From an uncultured Oscillospiraceae bacterium (GTDB taxonomy: Bacteria > Bacillota > Clostridia > Oscillospirales > Oscillospiraceae): a DNA stretch of 64,000 nt. A program made the translations under genes and the position numbers. Shown piece after piece: positions 47,180-55,326 of the stretch. The first letter of the stretch is position 1; every line of letters starts with the position of its first letter. The stretch covers positions 1 through 64,000 of the forward strand of contig CAJUSE010000002.1 in NCBI GenBank assembly GCA_910588975.1, read 5' to 3'. A model generated the notes under the pieces. That model saw only the letters and a program-made list of their open reading frames with translations, had not been told where the DNA came from and searched no databases.

Positions 47180-48313
47180 TTGCGGCGTGCTTCAGCGATT
47201 CTTTTGGCTCTTTGCTTATTGTGCGTGCCCTGTTATGGAGCGGAGCCCCCAGAGATCTCTGCTGCTTCTGCGGTACTCATGGATGCCGCCAGTGGCCGTA
47301 TCCTCTATGAAAAGGATGCCCATACCCGCCGCCTTATCGCCTCTACCACAAAGCTGATGACTGCTCTGGTGGCGGTGGAGGCGACAGAGGATCTGGAGCA
47401 GGTAGTCACCGTCAAACGGGAATACCAGGCTGAGGGCTCCTCTATGTACTTGGGAGTAGGGGAGCAGCTTACCATTCGGGAGCTGCTTTATGGATTGCTT
47501 CTCTCCTCGGGCAATGATGCTGCCCTGGCCATTGCCGGCGGATGTGCAGGGGATGTGGAGACGTTTGTAGGGTGGATGAATGACCGGGCCGGAGAGCTGG
47601 GTATGGCCGATACCCATTTTGCCAATCCCAACGGGTTGGACCATGAGGCGCACTACTCCACTGCCTATGATATGGCGCTGCTGGCCCGGGAGGTTTTAAG
47701 CCGTGAGGTGCTCATGGAGCTGGTGTCTACCAAGTCGGCCACAGTGGCAGGACGAAGCCTCGTCAACCACAACAAGCTGCTCTGGCGTTATGAGGGCTGC
47801 ACCGGCATGAAGACGGGCTATACTGATGCTGCCGGCAGGACATTGGTCAGTTCGGCCCGGCGAAATGGCCAGGATCTCATTTGCGTGACGTTAAAGGACC
47901 GGGATGACTGGAATGACCACGCCAGGCTGCTTGACTATGGCTTTAAAAACTATCCTCTTTTTCCTTTGGCACGGGCGGAAAAACGGTTTCGGACGCTGCC
48001 CATTACCGGTAGCCTGCTGAGCCAGGTGGAGGTAGTCACCGCCAGCGATGTGGTCTACCCGCTGTTAAAGGGGGAAAAGGTCCGGGCACGGATCACCCTG
48101 CCCAATTTGGTGAGCGCCCCAGTAAAAAAGGGCGCAATTGCCGGTAGGTTGACCTTCCTCGTGGGGGAGGAGCAGGTCGGAGAGACCTATCTTCTCTATG
48201 CTGTCGATGTGCCAGAAAATACGCCGGAACCCTCCCTTTTTGAACGTTTAAAAGGGATTTTAGCGGGGGATAAAGGCCCGGAACTGGCAGTTTTCTTCCC
48301 AATTCAGGCGTAA
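47180..48313 (+). CDS. Serine-type D-Ala-D-Ala carboxypeptidase (S11, DacF-like)
   Basis: Penicillin-binding protein that trims peptidoglycan stem peptides; DacF and DacB act in spore cortex formation. The 377-residue protein has a signal peptide (residues 1-20), the active-site SxxK in IASTTKLMTALV, SGN in LLSSGNDAALAIAGG, and KTG in GMKTGYTDAAGRTLVSSA, then the PBP5 carboxy-terminal beta domain. The start is TTG 47180 with GAGGTGG upstream. Its place after ytfJ suggests a sporulation role. Confidence 0.9.
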   Translation: MRRASAILLALCLLCVPCYGAEPPEISAASAVLMDAASGRILYEKDAHTRRLIASTTKLMTALVAVEATEDLEQVVTVKREYQAEGSSMYLGVGEQLTIRELLYGLLLSSGNDAALAIAGGCAGDVETFVGWMNDRAGELGMADTHFANPNGLDHEAHYSTAYDMALLAREVLSREVLMELVSTKSATVAGRSLVNHNKLLWRYEGCTGMKTGYTDAAGRTLVSSARRNGQDLICVTLKDRDDWNDHARLLDYGFKNYPLFPLARAEKRFRTLPITGSLLSQVEVVTASDVVYPLLKGEKVRARITLPNLVSAPVKKGAIAGRLTFLVGEEQVGETYLLYAVDVPENTPEPSLFERLKGILAGDKGPELAVFFPIQA

Positions 48314-48323
48314 AATCTATGTC

Positions 48324-48350
48324 AGAGCGGCCAAAAGGGCCGCTCTTTCC
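48324..48350 (+). terminator. Terminator after the carboxypeptidase gene
   Basis: AGAGCGGCC / GGCCGCTCT stem with a short loop, followed by TTTCCATGTTTT. Confidence 0.65.
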
Positions 48351-48380
48351 ATGTTTTCCTATGGAAAAGGGGCGTTTTTT

Positions 48381-49085
48381 GTGAAGGAGAGATTACAAAA
48401 ACTTCTCTCGGCTGCCGGCATTTGCTCCCGCCGTGCGGCGGAAGAATACATTGCCGCTGGCCGGGTCATGGTGAACAGTGCGGTGGCCCACATCGGGGAC
48501 AGTGCCGATTTGGAGACAGATAGGGTCACCGTTGATGGAAAAGAATTGCCCCGCCGGGAAAAAATTATCTGGCTTATGCTCCACAAGCCTCGGGGTTATG
48601 TGACGACCCTCTCTGACGAAAAGGGGCGGAAAACGGCGGCTCAGCTGGTGGAGGACTGCGGCATGCGAGTGTGGCCGGTGGGGCGGCTGGATTTGAATTC
48701 CGAGGGGTTGCTTCTGTTTACCAATGACGGAACGGGCACCGACCGACTTCTGCATCCCAGCCATGAAGTGGAGAAAGAGTATCATGTAACGGTCATCGGG
48801 GATATGGAGCGGGCTTTGCCTGTGCTCACAGGCCCACTGGAGCTGGATGGCCGGCCGTTGGCTCCCGCCCAGGTCCAAATTCTTCAAAAAAGCGGGCGGG
48901 GAGGAGTGCTCTCGGTGATTATTCACGAGGGACGCAACCGCCAGGTTCGGCGGATGTGTGCACTGGCAGGCTTGGAGGTAAAAGCGCTCAAGCGAGTGAG
49001 AGAGGGGGCCATCGCCCTGGGCCAACTGCCGATAGGGAAGTGGCGGGTCTTAACCGAAGGCGAAGTGGCTGACCTGCTGAAGTAA
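48381..49085 (+). CDS. RsuA/RluB family pseudouridine synthase
   Basis: Makes pseudouridine in rRNA; the RluB type acts on helix 80-93 region of 23S rRNA, RsuA on 16S. The 234-residue protein has an S4 domain (RLQKLLSAAGICSRRAAEEYIAAGRVMVN), the catalytic PVGRLDLNSEGLLLFTNDG and the GRNRQVRRMCALAGLEVKALKRVREGAIAL end. GTG 48381 with AAAAGGGG upstream is chosen. Which rRNA site is modified cannot be told. Confidence 0.9.
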   Translation: MKERLQKLLSAAGICSRRAAEEYIAAGRVMVNSAVAHIGDSADLETDRVTVDGKELPRREKIIWLMLHKPRGYVTTLSDEKGRKTAAQLVEDCGMRVWPVGRLDLNSEGLLLFTNDGTGTDRLLHPSHEVEKEYHVTVIGDMERALPVLTGPLELDGRPLAPAQVQILQKSGRGGVLSVIIHEGRNRQVRRMCALAGLEVKALKRVREGAIALGQLPIGKWRVLTEGEVADLLK

Positions 49086-49121
49086 AATTGCAGGAAGAGA
49101 ATAGAAACTTGCAAAAAATGA

Positions 49122-49150
49122 TTGCTTTTCCAGCGCAAGTCGGCTATCAT
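49122..49150 (+). promoter_or_regulatory. Promoter of the RpiR-family regulator gene
   Basis: TTGCTT (49122-49127), a 17-base spacer, TATCAT (49145-49150). Confidence 0.7.
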
Positions 49151-49197
49151 ATCAAGTGAGTGTTTTGAATACCACAGAGCAGTCTGGAGGGGTACAT

Positions 49198-50058
49198 ATG
49201 GCAAAAGATATCCTTTCGCTGATCCAACGGGAGATGCCCGGTTTTTCCAAGGGACAGAAGCGAATTGCCAATTACATCCTGACATCCTATGATAAAGCGG
49301 CCTTTATGACGGCCAATAAGTTGGGCCAGACGGTGGACGTGAGTGAGTCCACCGTGGTTCGTTTTGCCGCCGAGCTGGGCTATGACGGTTACCCTGCCAT
49401 GCAACGTACTTTGCAGGAGATGATTCGCAATAAGCTCACTGCGGTGCAGCGGATCCAAGTGTCAAACGACCGGCTTGCTCATCAGGACACCCTGTCTACG
49501 GTCATTCAGGCCGATGTGGAAAATCTGCGTCTGACGTTGGAGGAGGTGGACCGCAGAGCCTTTGATCAAGCCGTTCAGGCCATTTTACGGGCAAAGCGGG
49601 TCTACATCCTGGGGGTGCGCTCTTCCTCAGCGCTGGCAAACTTTATGACCTTTTACTTCAACCTTATTTTGGAGAATGTGACACTGGTCAATACCATCTC
49701 CACCAGTGAGCTGTTTGAGCAGATCTTCCATATTGGTCAAGAGGATGTGTTTATCGGCATCAGTTTTCCCCGGTATTCCCGCCGGACGGTGCGGGCTATG
49801 CGCTTTGCCAAGGACCGGGGGGCCATTAACATTGCCATTACCGACTCTGACCTTTCTCCGCTATGCGAGTTGGCCGACTACACCTTGATGGCCCGCAGTG
49901 ATATGGCCTCTTTTGTGGACTCTCTGACCGCTCCGCTCTCTCTGGTCAATGCTTTGATTGTGGCGGTGAGCCGGGAGAAAAACGATGAGCTGGCTGAGAC
50001 CCTTGGTCGGCTGGAGAAGATTTGGGACGAATACGGGGTTTACCAAAAGACAGAGTGA
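49198..50058 (+). CDS. MurR/RpiR family transcriptional regulator
   Basis: A 286-residue regulator with an HTH_6 domain (residues 1-77: MPGFSKGQKRIANYILTSYDKAAFMTANKLG, VSESTVVRFAAELGYDGYPAMQ) and a SIS sugar-phosphate-binding domain (about 125-255: VYILGVRSSSALANFM, FPRYSRRTVRAMRFAKDRGA). Such proteins sense phosphosugars, but no sugar gene is adjacent. ATG 49198 follows GGAGGGG. It starts a long rightward run in which gaps are very short through ispH-rpsA. Confidence 0.88.
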   Translation: MAKDILSLIQREMPGFSKGQKRIANYILTSYDKAAFMTANKLGQTVDVSESTVVRFAAELGYDGYPAMQRTLQEMIRNKLTAVQRIQVSNDRLAHQDTLSTVIQADVENLRLTLEEVDRRAFDQAVQAILRAKRVYILGVRSSSALANFMTFYFNLILENVTLVNTISTSELFEQIFHIGQEDVFIGISFPRYSRRTVRAMRFAKDRGAINIAITDSDLSPLCELADYTLMARSDMASFVDSLTAPLSLVNALIVAVSREKNDELAETLGRLEKIWDEYGVYQKTE

Positions 50059-50066
50059 AGGGGAGC

Positions 50067-51323
50067 ATGGCCTTGACTGGCAATATAGTTGTAGTCGGCG
50101 GTGGAGCCGCCGGCTGTATGGCCGCCCTGTGGGCGGCGAAGCAGGGGGCACATGTCACCCTTTTGGAGCGCAACGCAAAGCTGGGGCGTAAGCTCTACAT
50201 CACCGGAAAGGGTCGGTGCAATTTGACCAATGCCTGTTCGGTGCAGGAGTGCCTGGCCAATGTTCCCCGAAATGGCCGTTTTTTGACCAGCGCACTGACC
50301 CGGTTTTCCCCGGATGATGTTATGGCCTATTTTGAGGAGCTGGGCGTTCCATTGAAAACGGAGCGAGGGAACCGGGTATTTCCACAGTCTGACCGGGCAG
50401 CTGATGTGATCGATGCCCTTCTGCGGGCCCTCCGGCGGGCCAGGGTGGACATTGTGGAAGACCGGGCCATGGCCCTCATTTTGGCGAATGGAGCCGTGGT
50501 GGGGGTAAAAGGAGAGCGTGGACAGTGCTATCACTGTAAGGCACTTATCCTTGCCTGTGGAGGACTGTCTTACCCGACCACCGGCTCTACGGGGGACGGC
50601 TATGCGCTGGCAAAGCAGGCAGGACATACGGTTCAACCTACAAGAGGGTCATTGGTCCCACTGGTGGCTGAGGGCTGCGGCCCATTGACAGGACTATCTC
50701 TGCGCAATGTGAATTTGAAGATGAAAAATGAGAAGGGAAAGGTCCTCTATGAGGAGCAGGGGGAACTTCTGTTTACCCATTTCGGCCTTTCGGGACCTTT
50801 GATTTTGAGCGCCAGCGCCCATCTGCGGGACTATGACACCGAGTGCTATACCGCCCACCTGGATCTGAAGCCCGCCTTAGATCGGGAGACCCTGGACAGG
50901 CGGCTGGTGCGGGAGCTGGGGGAGCAGCCCAACCGGGAGTTGCGCCATGTGATGGAGCGGCTGGAGCCCAAGTCCCTCATTGCTCTGGTGCTGGAGCGTG
51001 CAAAACTGCCGGGGGAGATTCGAGCCAACGCCGTTACCCGGGAGCAGCGCCGCAGGTTGCTGGAGACCTTGAAGGATCTGCCTATCCCCATTACCGGGCC
51101 CAGACCAGTGGCGGAGGCCATTGTTACCTCAGGCGGCGTGACAGTCTCAGAGGTGTCGCCTAAGGACATGAGTTCCAAATACTGTAAGGGCTTATACCTT
51201 GCCGGAGAAATGTTGGATGTGGACGGTTACACCGGTGGGTTCAATCTTCAGATCGCCTGGGCCACCGGGCGCTCGGCCGGCTTGGGGGCTGCGGCTTATT
51301 GCGGGGAGGATGAGGAAACATGA
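50067..51323 (+). CDS. HI0933-family FAD-dependent oxidoreductase
   Basis: A 418-residue flavoprotein of the HI0933/YhiN (BaiN-like) family. The FAD-binding VVVGGGAAGCMAALWAAKQGA lies at the start, then LGRKLYITGKGRCNLTNAC, CGGLSYPTTGSTGDGYALAKQAGH and the final LYLAGEMLDVDGYTGGFNLQIAWATGRSAG. The substrate of most members is unknown, though some act on bile-acid intermediates. ATG 50067 is chosen; upstream in-frame starts lie in the regulator gene. It overlaps cmk by 4 bases. Confidence 0.88.
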   Translation: MALTGNIVVVGGGAAGCMAALWAAKQGAHVTLLERNAKLGRKLYITGKGRCNLTNACSVQECLANVPRNGRFLTSALTRFSPDDVMAYFEELGVPLKTERGNRVFPQSDRAADVIDALLRALRRARVDIVEDRAMALILANGAVVGVKGERGQCYHCKALILACGGLSYPTTGSTGDGYALAKQAGHTVQPTRGSLVPLVAEGCGPLTGLSLRNVNLKMKNEKGKVLYEEQGELLFTHFGLSGPLILSASAHLRDYDTECYTAHLDLKPALDRETLDRRLVRELGEQPNRELRHVMERLEPKSLIALVLERAKLPGEIRANAVTREQRRRLLETLKDLPIPITGPRPVAEAIVTSGGVTVSEVSPKDMSSKYCKGLYLAGEMLDVDGYTGGFNLQIAWATGRSAGLGAAAYCGEDEET

Positions 51324-52012
51324 AGTATTATAGTGTGGCCATTGACGGTCCCTCGGGGGCGGGGAAAAGCACGATGGCCAGGGCTTTGGCCTCTAAACTA
51401 GGCTACCTCTATGTGGATACCGGGGCCATTTACCGTACCCTGGGGCTGTTTGCGTTGTCCTGCGGGGTGTCACCCTCGGATCCGGAAGGGGTAAGTGCCC
51501 TTCTTCCCAAGGCTATCATCACCATGAACTATGGGGAGGACGGCCTGCAGCATATGTATCTGGGCGGCCAGCCGGAACAAGGGGGGGAGGACGTGACCGA
51601 GGCCATTCGTACGCCAGAGGTCTCTACAGCGGCTTCCAAGATCTCGGCAATTCCCGCTGTACGGGCCTTCCTGCTGGAGATGCAGCGGGACATAGCAAGA
51701 CACAACAATGTCATTATGGACGGCCGGGATATTGGCACAGCTGTGCTTCCGCAGGCCGATGTAAAGATCTTCCTTACCGCTTCCCCCCAGGCACGGGCCC
51801 AGCGGCGCTACGCCGAGTTGGCTGCAAAGGGAAATGCCGATAGCTTTGAGAATGTGCTGCGGGATATTACGGAGCGGGATGAGCGGGATTCCAACCGTTC
51901 GGCTGCCCCCTTGCGGCAGGCAGAGGATGCTGTTTTATTCGACAGCACTGACTACTCTCCCGAGGAGTGTGTAGAGCGGCTTCTGGAGATCATACAGGAG
52001 AAAACAGTATGA
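51320..52012 (+). CDS. cmk: Cytidylate kinase
   Basis: Phosphorylates CMP and dCMP. The 230-residue protein has the P-loop AIDGPSGAGKSTMARALASKLG, YVDTGAIYRTLG, MDGRDIGTAVLPQADVKIFLTASPQARAQRR and RDERDSNRSAAPL. Length is normal. It overlaps the flavoprotein gene upstream and plsC downstream by 4 bases each. The cmk-plsC-ispH-rpsA order is common in Clostridia. Confidence 0.95.
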   Translation: MKYYSVAIDGPSGAGKSTMARALASKLGYLYVDTGAIYRTLGLFALSCGVSPSDPEGVSALLPKAIITMNYGEDGLQHMYLGGQPEQGGEDVTEAIRTPEVSTAASKISAIPAVRAFLLEMQRDIARHNNVIMDGRDIGTAVLPQADVKIFLTASPQARAQRRYAELAAKGNADSFENVLRDITERDERDSNRSAAPLRQAEDAVLFDSTDYSPEECVERLLEIIQEKTV

Positions 52013-52602
52013 GATTTGCCTATTCATTGATATACTGGGTCGTTTGGCCCTTTTTCAATCTGGTCCATCCCTGCAGGGCCATTGGGCGGGAGCACATTCC
52101 CGAGGGGCCTGTGATTCTCTGTCCCAATCACACAAAGCTTAGTGACCCGCTTTTTGTGGCCTTTGCACTGACCCATCGCTACAAGCCCATGATTATGGCC
52201 AAGGCCGAGCTTATGGAGATCCCGGTTTTGGGCTGGCTGTTGAAAAAGGCGGGAGTCTTTGCTGTGGAGCGTGGTAAGTCGGACATTGGGGCTATCAAGC
52301 TGGCCCTTAAGCACCTGAAGGCGGGGGAGAAGCTGCTCCTGTTCCCGGAGGGGACCCGTTCTAATGATGGGCAGATGGGACAGGGGAAGACAGGGGTGGC
52401 ACTGCTGTCTGTTCGGACCCAGACTCCTATCCTGCCTATATACATCCCGGCGGAGAAGAAATGGTTCGGCCGCACTCCGGTGGTCTTTGGGGAACCATAT
52501 CTGCCCCAGGTGGCCGGGAGCAAGGGAACGGCAGAGGAGTATGAGACCATCGTGAACGACCTGATGGCCCGCATTGCCGCTCTGGAGGAGCAGACAAAAT
52601 GA
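52009..52602 (+). CDS. plsC: 1-acyl-sn-glycerol-3-phosphate acyltransferase
   Basis: Makes phosphatidic acid by acylating lysophosphatidate. The 197-residue protein has an amino-terminal hydrophobic segment, the HX4D motif in CPNHTKLSDPLF, LFPEGTRSNDGQM and PIYIPAEKKWFGRTPVVFGEPY. The ATG at 52009 overlaps the cmk stop (ATGA). Downstream it overlaps ispH-rpsA by 4 bases. Confidence 0.92.
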   Translation: MRFAYSLIYWVVWPFFNLVHPCRAIGREHIPEGPVILCPNHTKLSDPLFVAFALTHRYKPMIMAKAELMEIPVLGWLLKKAGVFAVERGKSDIGAIKLALKHLKAGEKLLLFPEGTRSNDGQMGQGKTGVALLSVRTQTPILPIYIPAEKKWFGRTPVVFGEPYLPQVAGSKGTAEEYETIVNDLMARIAALEEQTK

Positions 52603-54611
52603 AGCTGACAGTGGCGAAGACGGCCGGATTTTGTTATGGAGTAAAACGGGCGGTGGAGATGGCCCAGGACTGTGCTGGCCAGGGGAACCGATGTGTGATG
52701 TTGGGTTCTATCATCCATAATCAGGCTGTCATTGATCAGCTACAGAGCCTGGGTATCGGCCTTGCAGAGACAATAGAGGAGATCGAGCCGGGGATGTGGG
52801 TGATCTTGCGCTCCCATGGTGAGGGACCTGAAATCTATGAGGCCCTGGAGCGTCAGGGGGCACATATCGTTGATACCACCTGCCCCCATGTGGCCCGGAT
52901 CCATACACTGGTGCGGCAGGCCCAGGAGGAGGGGCGGCGGGTCATCATTGTTGGGGCTCCTGACCACCACGAGGTGCAGGCCATTGCCGGTTGGTGCCGC
53001 CAACCCTTGATTTTTGAGGATGGACAAGCCTTGCAGAGGTATTTTTTGGAGTACCCGGAGGCGAGAGAGATCCCCTTCATTATGGTCTCTCAGACCACCT
53101 GCACCCAGGCTGTATGGAATTTTTGCGTAGAAAACGCAAAAAAACTGTGTACAAATCTCAAAATTTTTGATACAATATGTAATGCTACCTGTGCCCGGCA
53201 ATCCGAGGCTCAGCATTTGGCCGCCCAAAGCGACGCCGTGGTCGTGATCGGGGGCCGCAACAGCGCCAATACAAAACGGCTTTTTGAACTCTGCGGAGAG
53301 CTGTGCCCGGACACTGTCTGGGTCGAACGTGCTGAAGAGTTGACCCCGGCCTATTTTCGGGGGAGGGCTTGTGTGGCAATCACCGCAGGTGCGTCAACAC
53401 CTGCGTGGATCATAAAGGAGGTATATGACAAAATGAGCGAAGAAATGATGGAGATCGAGGAATCCTTTGCCGAGCTGCTGGAGAAGTCGATCAAAACTTT
53501 GCATACGGGGGAGAAGGTCACTGGCGTGGTCACTGGTATCACGCCCACCGAGATTTACGTGGACCTCGGGACAAAGCACGCCGGTTACATACCGGTGGAC
53601 GAGCTGACCGATGATCCCACCGTCAAGGTGGAGGACATGGCCAAGGTCGGCCAGGAGATCGAGGTCTTTGTGGTCCGGGTCAATGACGCCGAGGGCGTTG
53701 TCTCCCTGTCCAAGAAGCGCCTGGACTCTGTGAAGAGCTGGGATGACATCGAGGCTGCCTGCGAGGATCACACTGTGGTTGAGGGCGTGGTCACTGAGGA
53801 GAACAAGGGTGGCGTGGTCATCAACATCAAGGGTGTGCGGGTCTTTGTTCCCGCTTCCCAGACTGGCATTCCCCGTGACCAGCCCATGACCGAGCTGCTC
53901 AAGCAGAAGGTCAAGCTGCGTATTACCGAGGTCAACCGGGCCCGCCGTCGTGTGGTGGGTTCTATCCGTGCTGTGGCCGCCGCTGAGCGGGCTGAGAAGG
54001 CCGCTGAGGTTTGGAACAACATCGAGGAGGGCAAGCACTATCACGGCGTAGTCAAGTCCCTCACTTCTTACGGCGCCTTTGTGGACATCGGCGGTGTGGA
54101 CGGTATGGTGCACATCTCTGAGCTGAGCTGGAGCCGGATCAAGCATCCCTCCGAGGTGGTCAACCCCGGCGATGAGGTAGATGTGTACGTCATTTCCTTT
54201 GACCCCGAGAAGAAAAAGATCTCTCTGGGTATGAAGGACCACAGCCAGGATCCCTGGGCCAACTTTACCGAGACCTATAAGGTGGACGATGTGGCCGAGG
54301 TGCGCATTGTCAAGCTGATGACCTTTGGCGCTTTTGCTGAGGTGGTTCCCGGTGTGGACGGCCTGATCCACATCTCCCAGATTGCCGATCACCGTATTGA
54401 CAAGCCCGGCGATGTCCTCGCTGAGGGGGACAAGGTCCAGGTCAAGATCACCGAGATCGACTATGACCGCAAGAAGGTCTCTCTGTCCATCCGTGCTCTG
54501 CTTGATGAGGCCCAGCGGACCTCTGAGGAGGGTGAGGAGGATATGGTGGTCGCCAGCGCTGACGGCGAGACCACCGAGATTGCCGAGGAACTGAGCGGCG
54601 ACGAGGAGTAA
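52599..54611 (+). CDS. ispH-rpsA: IspH - ribosomal protein S1 fusion protein
   Basis: A 670-residue two-part protein. Residues 1-275 are IspH (HMBPP reductase, last step of the MEP pathway), with the 4Fe-4S cysteines in TAGFCYGVKRAV, DTTCPHVARIH and NATCARQSEAQ, and the catalytic-loop histidine in PDHHEV. From about 300 there are four S1 RNA-binding domains, for example GYIPVDELTD, VRVFVPASQTG, GAFVDIGGVDGMVHISELSW and GVDGLIHISQIADH. This fusion is known in Clostridia. Residue 279 is a methionine with AAAGGAGG upstream and a promoter-like sequence lies within ispH, so free S1 may also be made. A strong terminator follows. Confidence 0.94.
   Translation: MKLTVAKTAGFCYGVKRAVEMAQDCAGQGNRCVMLGSIIHNQAVIDQLQSLGIGLAETIEEIEPGMWVILRSHGEGPEIYEALERQGAHIVDTTCPHVARIHTLVRQAQEEGRRVIIVGAPDHHEVQAIAGWCRQPLIFEDGQALQRYFLEYPEAREIPFIMVSQTTCTQAVWNFCVENAKKLCTNLKIFDTICNATCARQSEAQHLAAQSDAVVVIGGRNSANTKRLFELCGELCPDTVWVERAEELTPAYFRGRACVAITAGASTPAWIIKEVYDKMSEEMMEIEESFAELLEKSIKTLHTGEKVTGVVTGITPTEIYVDLGTKHAGYIPVDELTDDPTVKVEDMAKVGQEIEVFVVRVNDAEGVVSLSKKRLDSVKSWDDIEAACEDHTVVEGVVTEENKGGVVINIKGVRVFVPASQTGIPRDQPMTELLKQKVKLRITEVNRARRRVVGSIRAVAAAERAEKAAEVWNNIEEGKHYHGVVKSLTSYGAFVDIGGVDGMVHISELSWSRIKHPSEVVNPGDEVDVYVISFDPEKKKISLGMKDHSQDPWANFTETYKVDDVAEVRIVKLMTFGAFAEVVPGVDGLIHISQIADHRIDKPGDVLAEGDKVQVKITEIDYDRKKVSLSIRALLDEAQRTSEEGEEDMVVASADGETTEIAEELSGDEE
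53148..53176 (+). promoter_or_regulatory. Candidate internal promoter within ispH
   Basis: TGTACA (53148-53153), a 17-base spacer, TACAAT (53171-53176) preceded by TGA, giving an extended -10. The sequence lies in an unusually AT-rich island inside an otherwise GC-rich gene. Confidence 0.5.
53433..54611 (+). CDS. rpsA: Possible free ribosomal protein S1 from an internal start
   Basis: In-frame ATG at 53433 within the fusion gene, giving 392 residues that begin MSEEMMEIEESFAELLEKSI and contain all four S1 domains. That is close to the length and start of stand-alone S1 proteins in Firmicutes (about 380-400). AAAGGAGG lies about 11 bases upstream and a promoter-like element about 260 bases upstream. 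Confidence 0.5.
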   Translation: MSEEMMEIEESFAELLEKSIKTLHTGEKVTGVVTGITPTEIYVDLGTKHAGYIPVDELTDDPTVKVEDMAKVGQEIEVFVVRVNDAEGVVSLSKKRLDSVKSWDDIEAACEDHTVVEGVVTEENKGGVVINIKGVRVFVPASQTGIPRDQPMTELLKQKVKLRITEVNRARRRVVGSIRAVAAAERAEKAAEVWNNIEEGKHYHGVVKSLTSYGAFVDIGGVDGMVHISELSWSRIKHPSEVVNPGDEVDVYVISFDPEKKKISLGMKDHSQDPWANFTETYKVDDVAEVRIVKLMTFGAFAEVVPGVDGLIHISQIADHRIDKPGDVLAEGDKVQVKITEIDYDRKKVSLSIRALLDEAQRTSEEGEEDMVVASADGETTEIAEELSGDEE

Positions 54612-54625
54612 TCCTGCCAAATATC

Positions 54626-54667
54626 AAAAAACATCGTCACTTTCTTTTGAGAGTGACGATGTTTTTT
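54626..54667 (+). terminator. Terminator after ispH-rpsA
   Basis: AAAAAACATCGTCACT / AGTGACGATGTTTTTT, 16 pairs, with a loop of about 9 bases and a T-run. Confidence 0.9.
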
Positions 54668-54698
54668 GCTTTTTCAAAGCGAATTGTTCTGTTTTTGC

Positions 54699-54727
54699 TT
54701 GCAAATGGATGAAATTTAGGCTATAAT
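54699..54727 (+). promoter_or_regulatory. Promoter of the canonical carD gene
   Basis: TTGCAA (54699-54704), a 17-base spacer, TATAAT (54722-54727). Confidence 0.8.
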
Positions 54728-54769
54728 GAACTTGCAAGAATTGGAAGTGGGGGTTGAGGGAGGCACAGT

Positions 54770-55249
54770 ATGTTTCAAATCGGCGATAAGATCGTCCATC
54801 CTATGCACGGCGCCGGAATAATAGACGGTGTGGTGAGCAGGCAGATCAATGGGGTCGTGCGAGATTACTACACCCTGAAGCTGTCTGTGGGTGGTATGAC
54901 GCTGATGATTCCTACGGAAAATTTTGCCGAAATCGGAGTCAGGCCTGTTGTAGGGCCTGAGGTCATTGACAGCGTACTGCGGGCTCTGCCGGGGCTTCAG
55001 GTGGAGGAGAACGCCAATTGGAACCGCCGATATCGGGAGAACATGCTACGGCTGAAAAGCGGCGATTTGATGGAAGTGGCCCGGGTTATGAAAGGGCTGC
55101 TTCAGCGGGAGAACGAAAAGGGACTGTCCACAGGGGAGAGAAAGCTACTGCATACTGTGAAGCAGATCCTGGTTTCTGAAATCGCTCTGTCGGAGGAATG
55201 CTCGTTTGAGGATGTGGAAGGGCGCATTTCAGCGGCACTGGCCCAATAG
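54770..55249 (+). CDS. carD: CarD family transcriptional regulator (canonical)
   Basis: A 159-residue CarD/CdnL protein: RNA polymerase-interacting domain at 1-60 (FQIGDKIVHPMHGAGIIDGV, YYTLKLSVGGMTLMIP) and a helical DNA-binding domain with NANWNRRYRENMLRLKSGDL, where W84 corresponds to the tryptophan that wedges into DNA at the -10 element. It has its own promoter and stands before ispD-ispF, as in many Clostridia and Actinobacteria. GAGGGAGGC precedes the ATG. It contrasts with the paralogue at 3073, which lacks the tryptophan. Confidence 0.92.
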   Translation: MFQIGDKIVHPMHGAGIIDGVVSRQINGVVRDYYTLKLSVGGMTLMIPTENFAEIGVRPVVGPEVIDSVLRALPGLQVEENANWNRRYRENMLRLKSGDLMEVARVMKGLLQRENEKGLSTGERKLLHTVKQILVSEIALSEECSFEDVEGRISAALAQ

Positions 55250-55266
55250 AATAGAGTGAAACTGCC

Positions 55267-55296
55267 AGAAGGGGGGCCGTTGGGGTCCCCTTTCTG
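55267..55296 (+). terminator. Weak terminator-like hairpin after carD
   Basis: AGAAAGGGG-type stem (AGAAGGGG...CCCCTTTCT) with a GC-rich top; only a short T-containing tail follows. Confidence 0.45.
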
Positions 55297-55326
55297 CTGT
55301 TGAGACAGGTCGGGTGGGGGAAAGAT

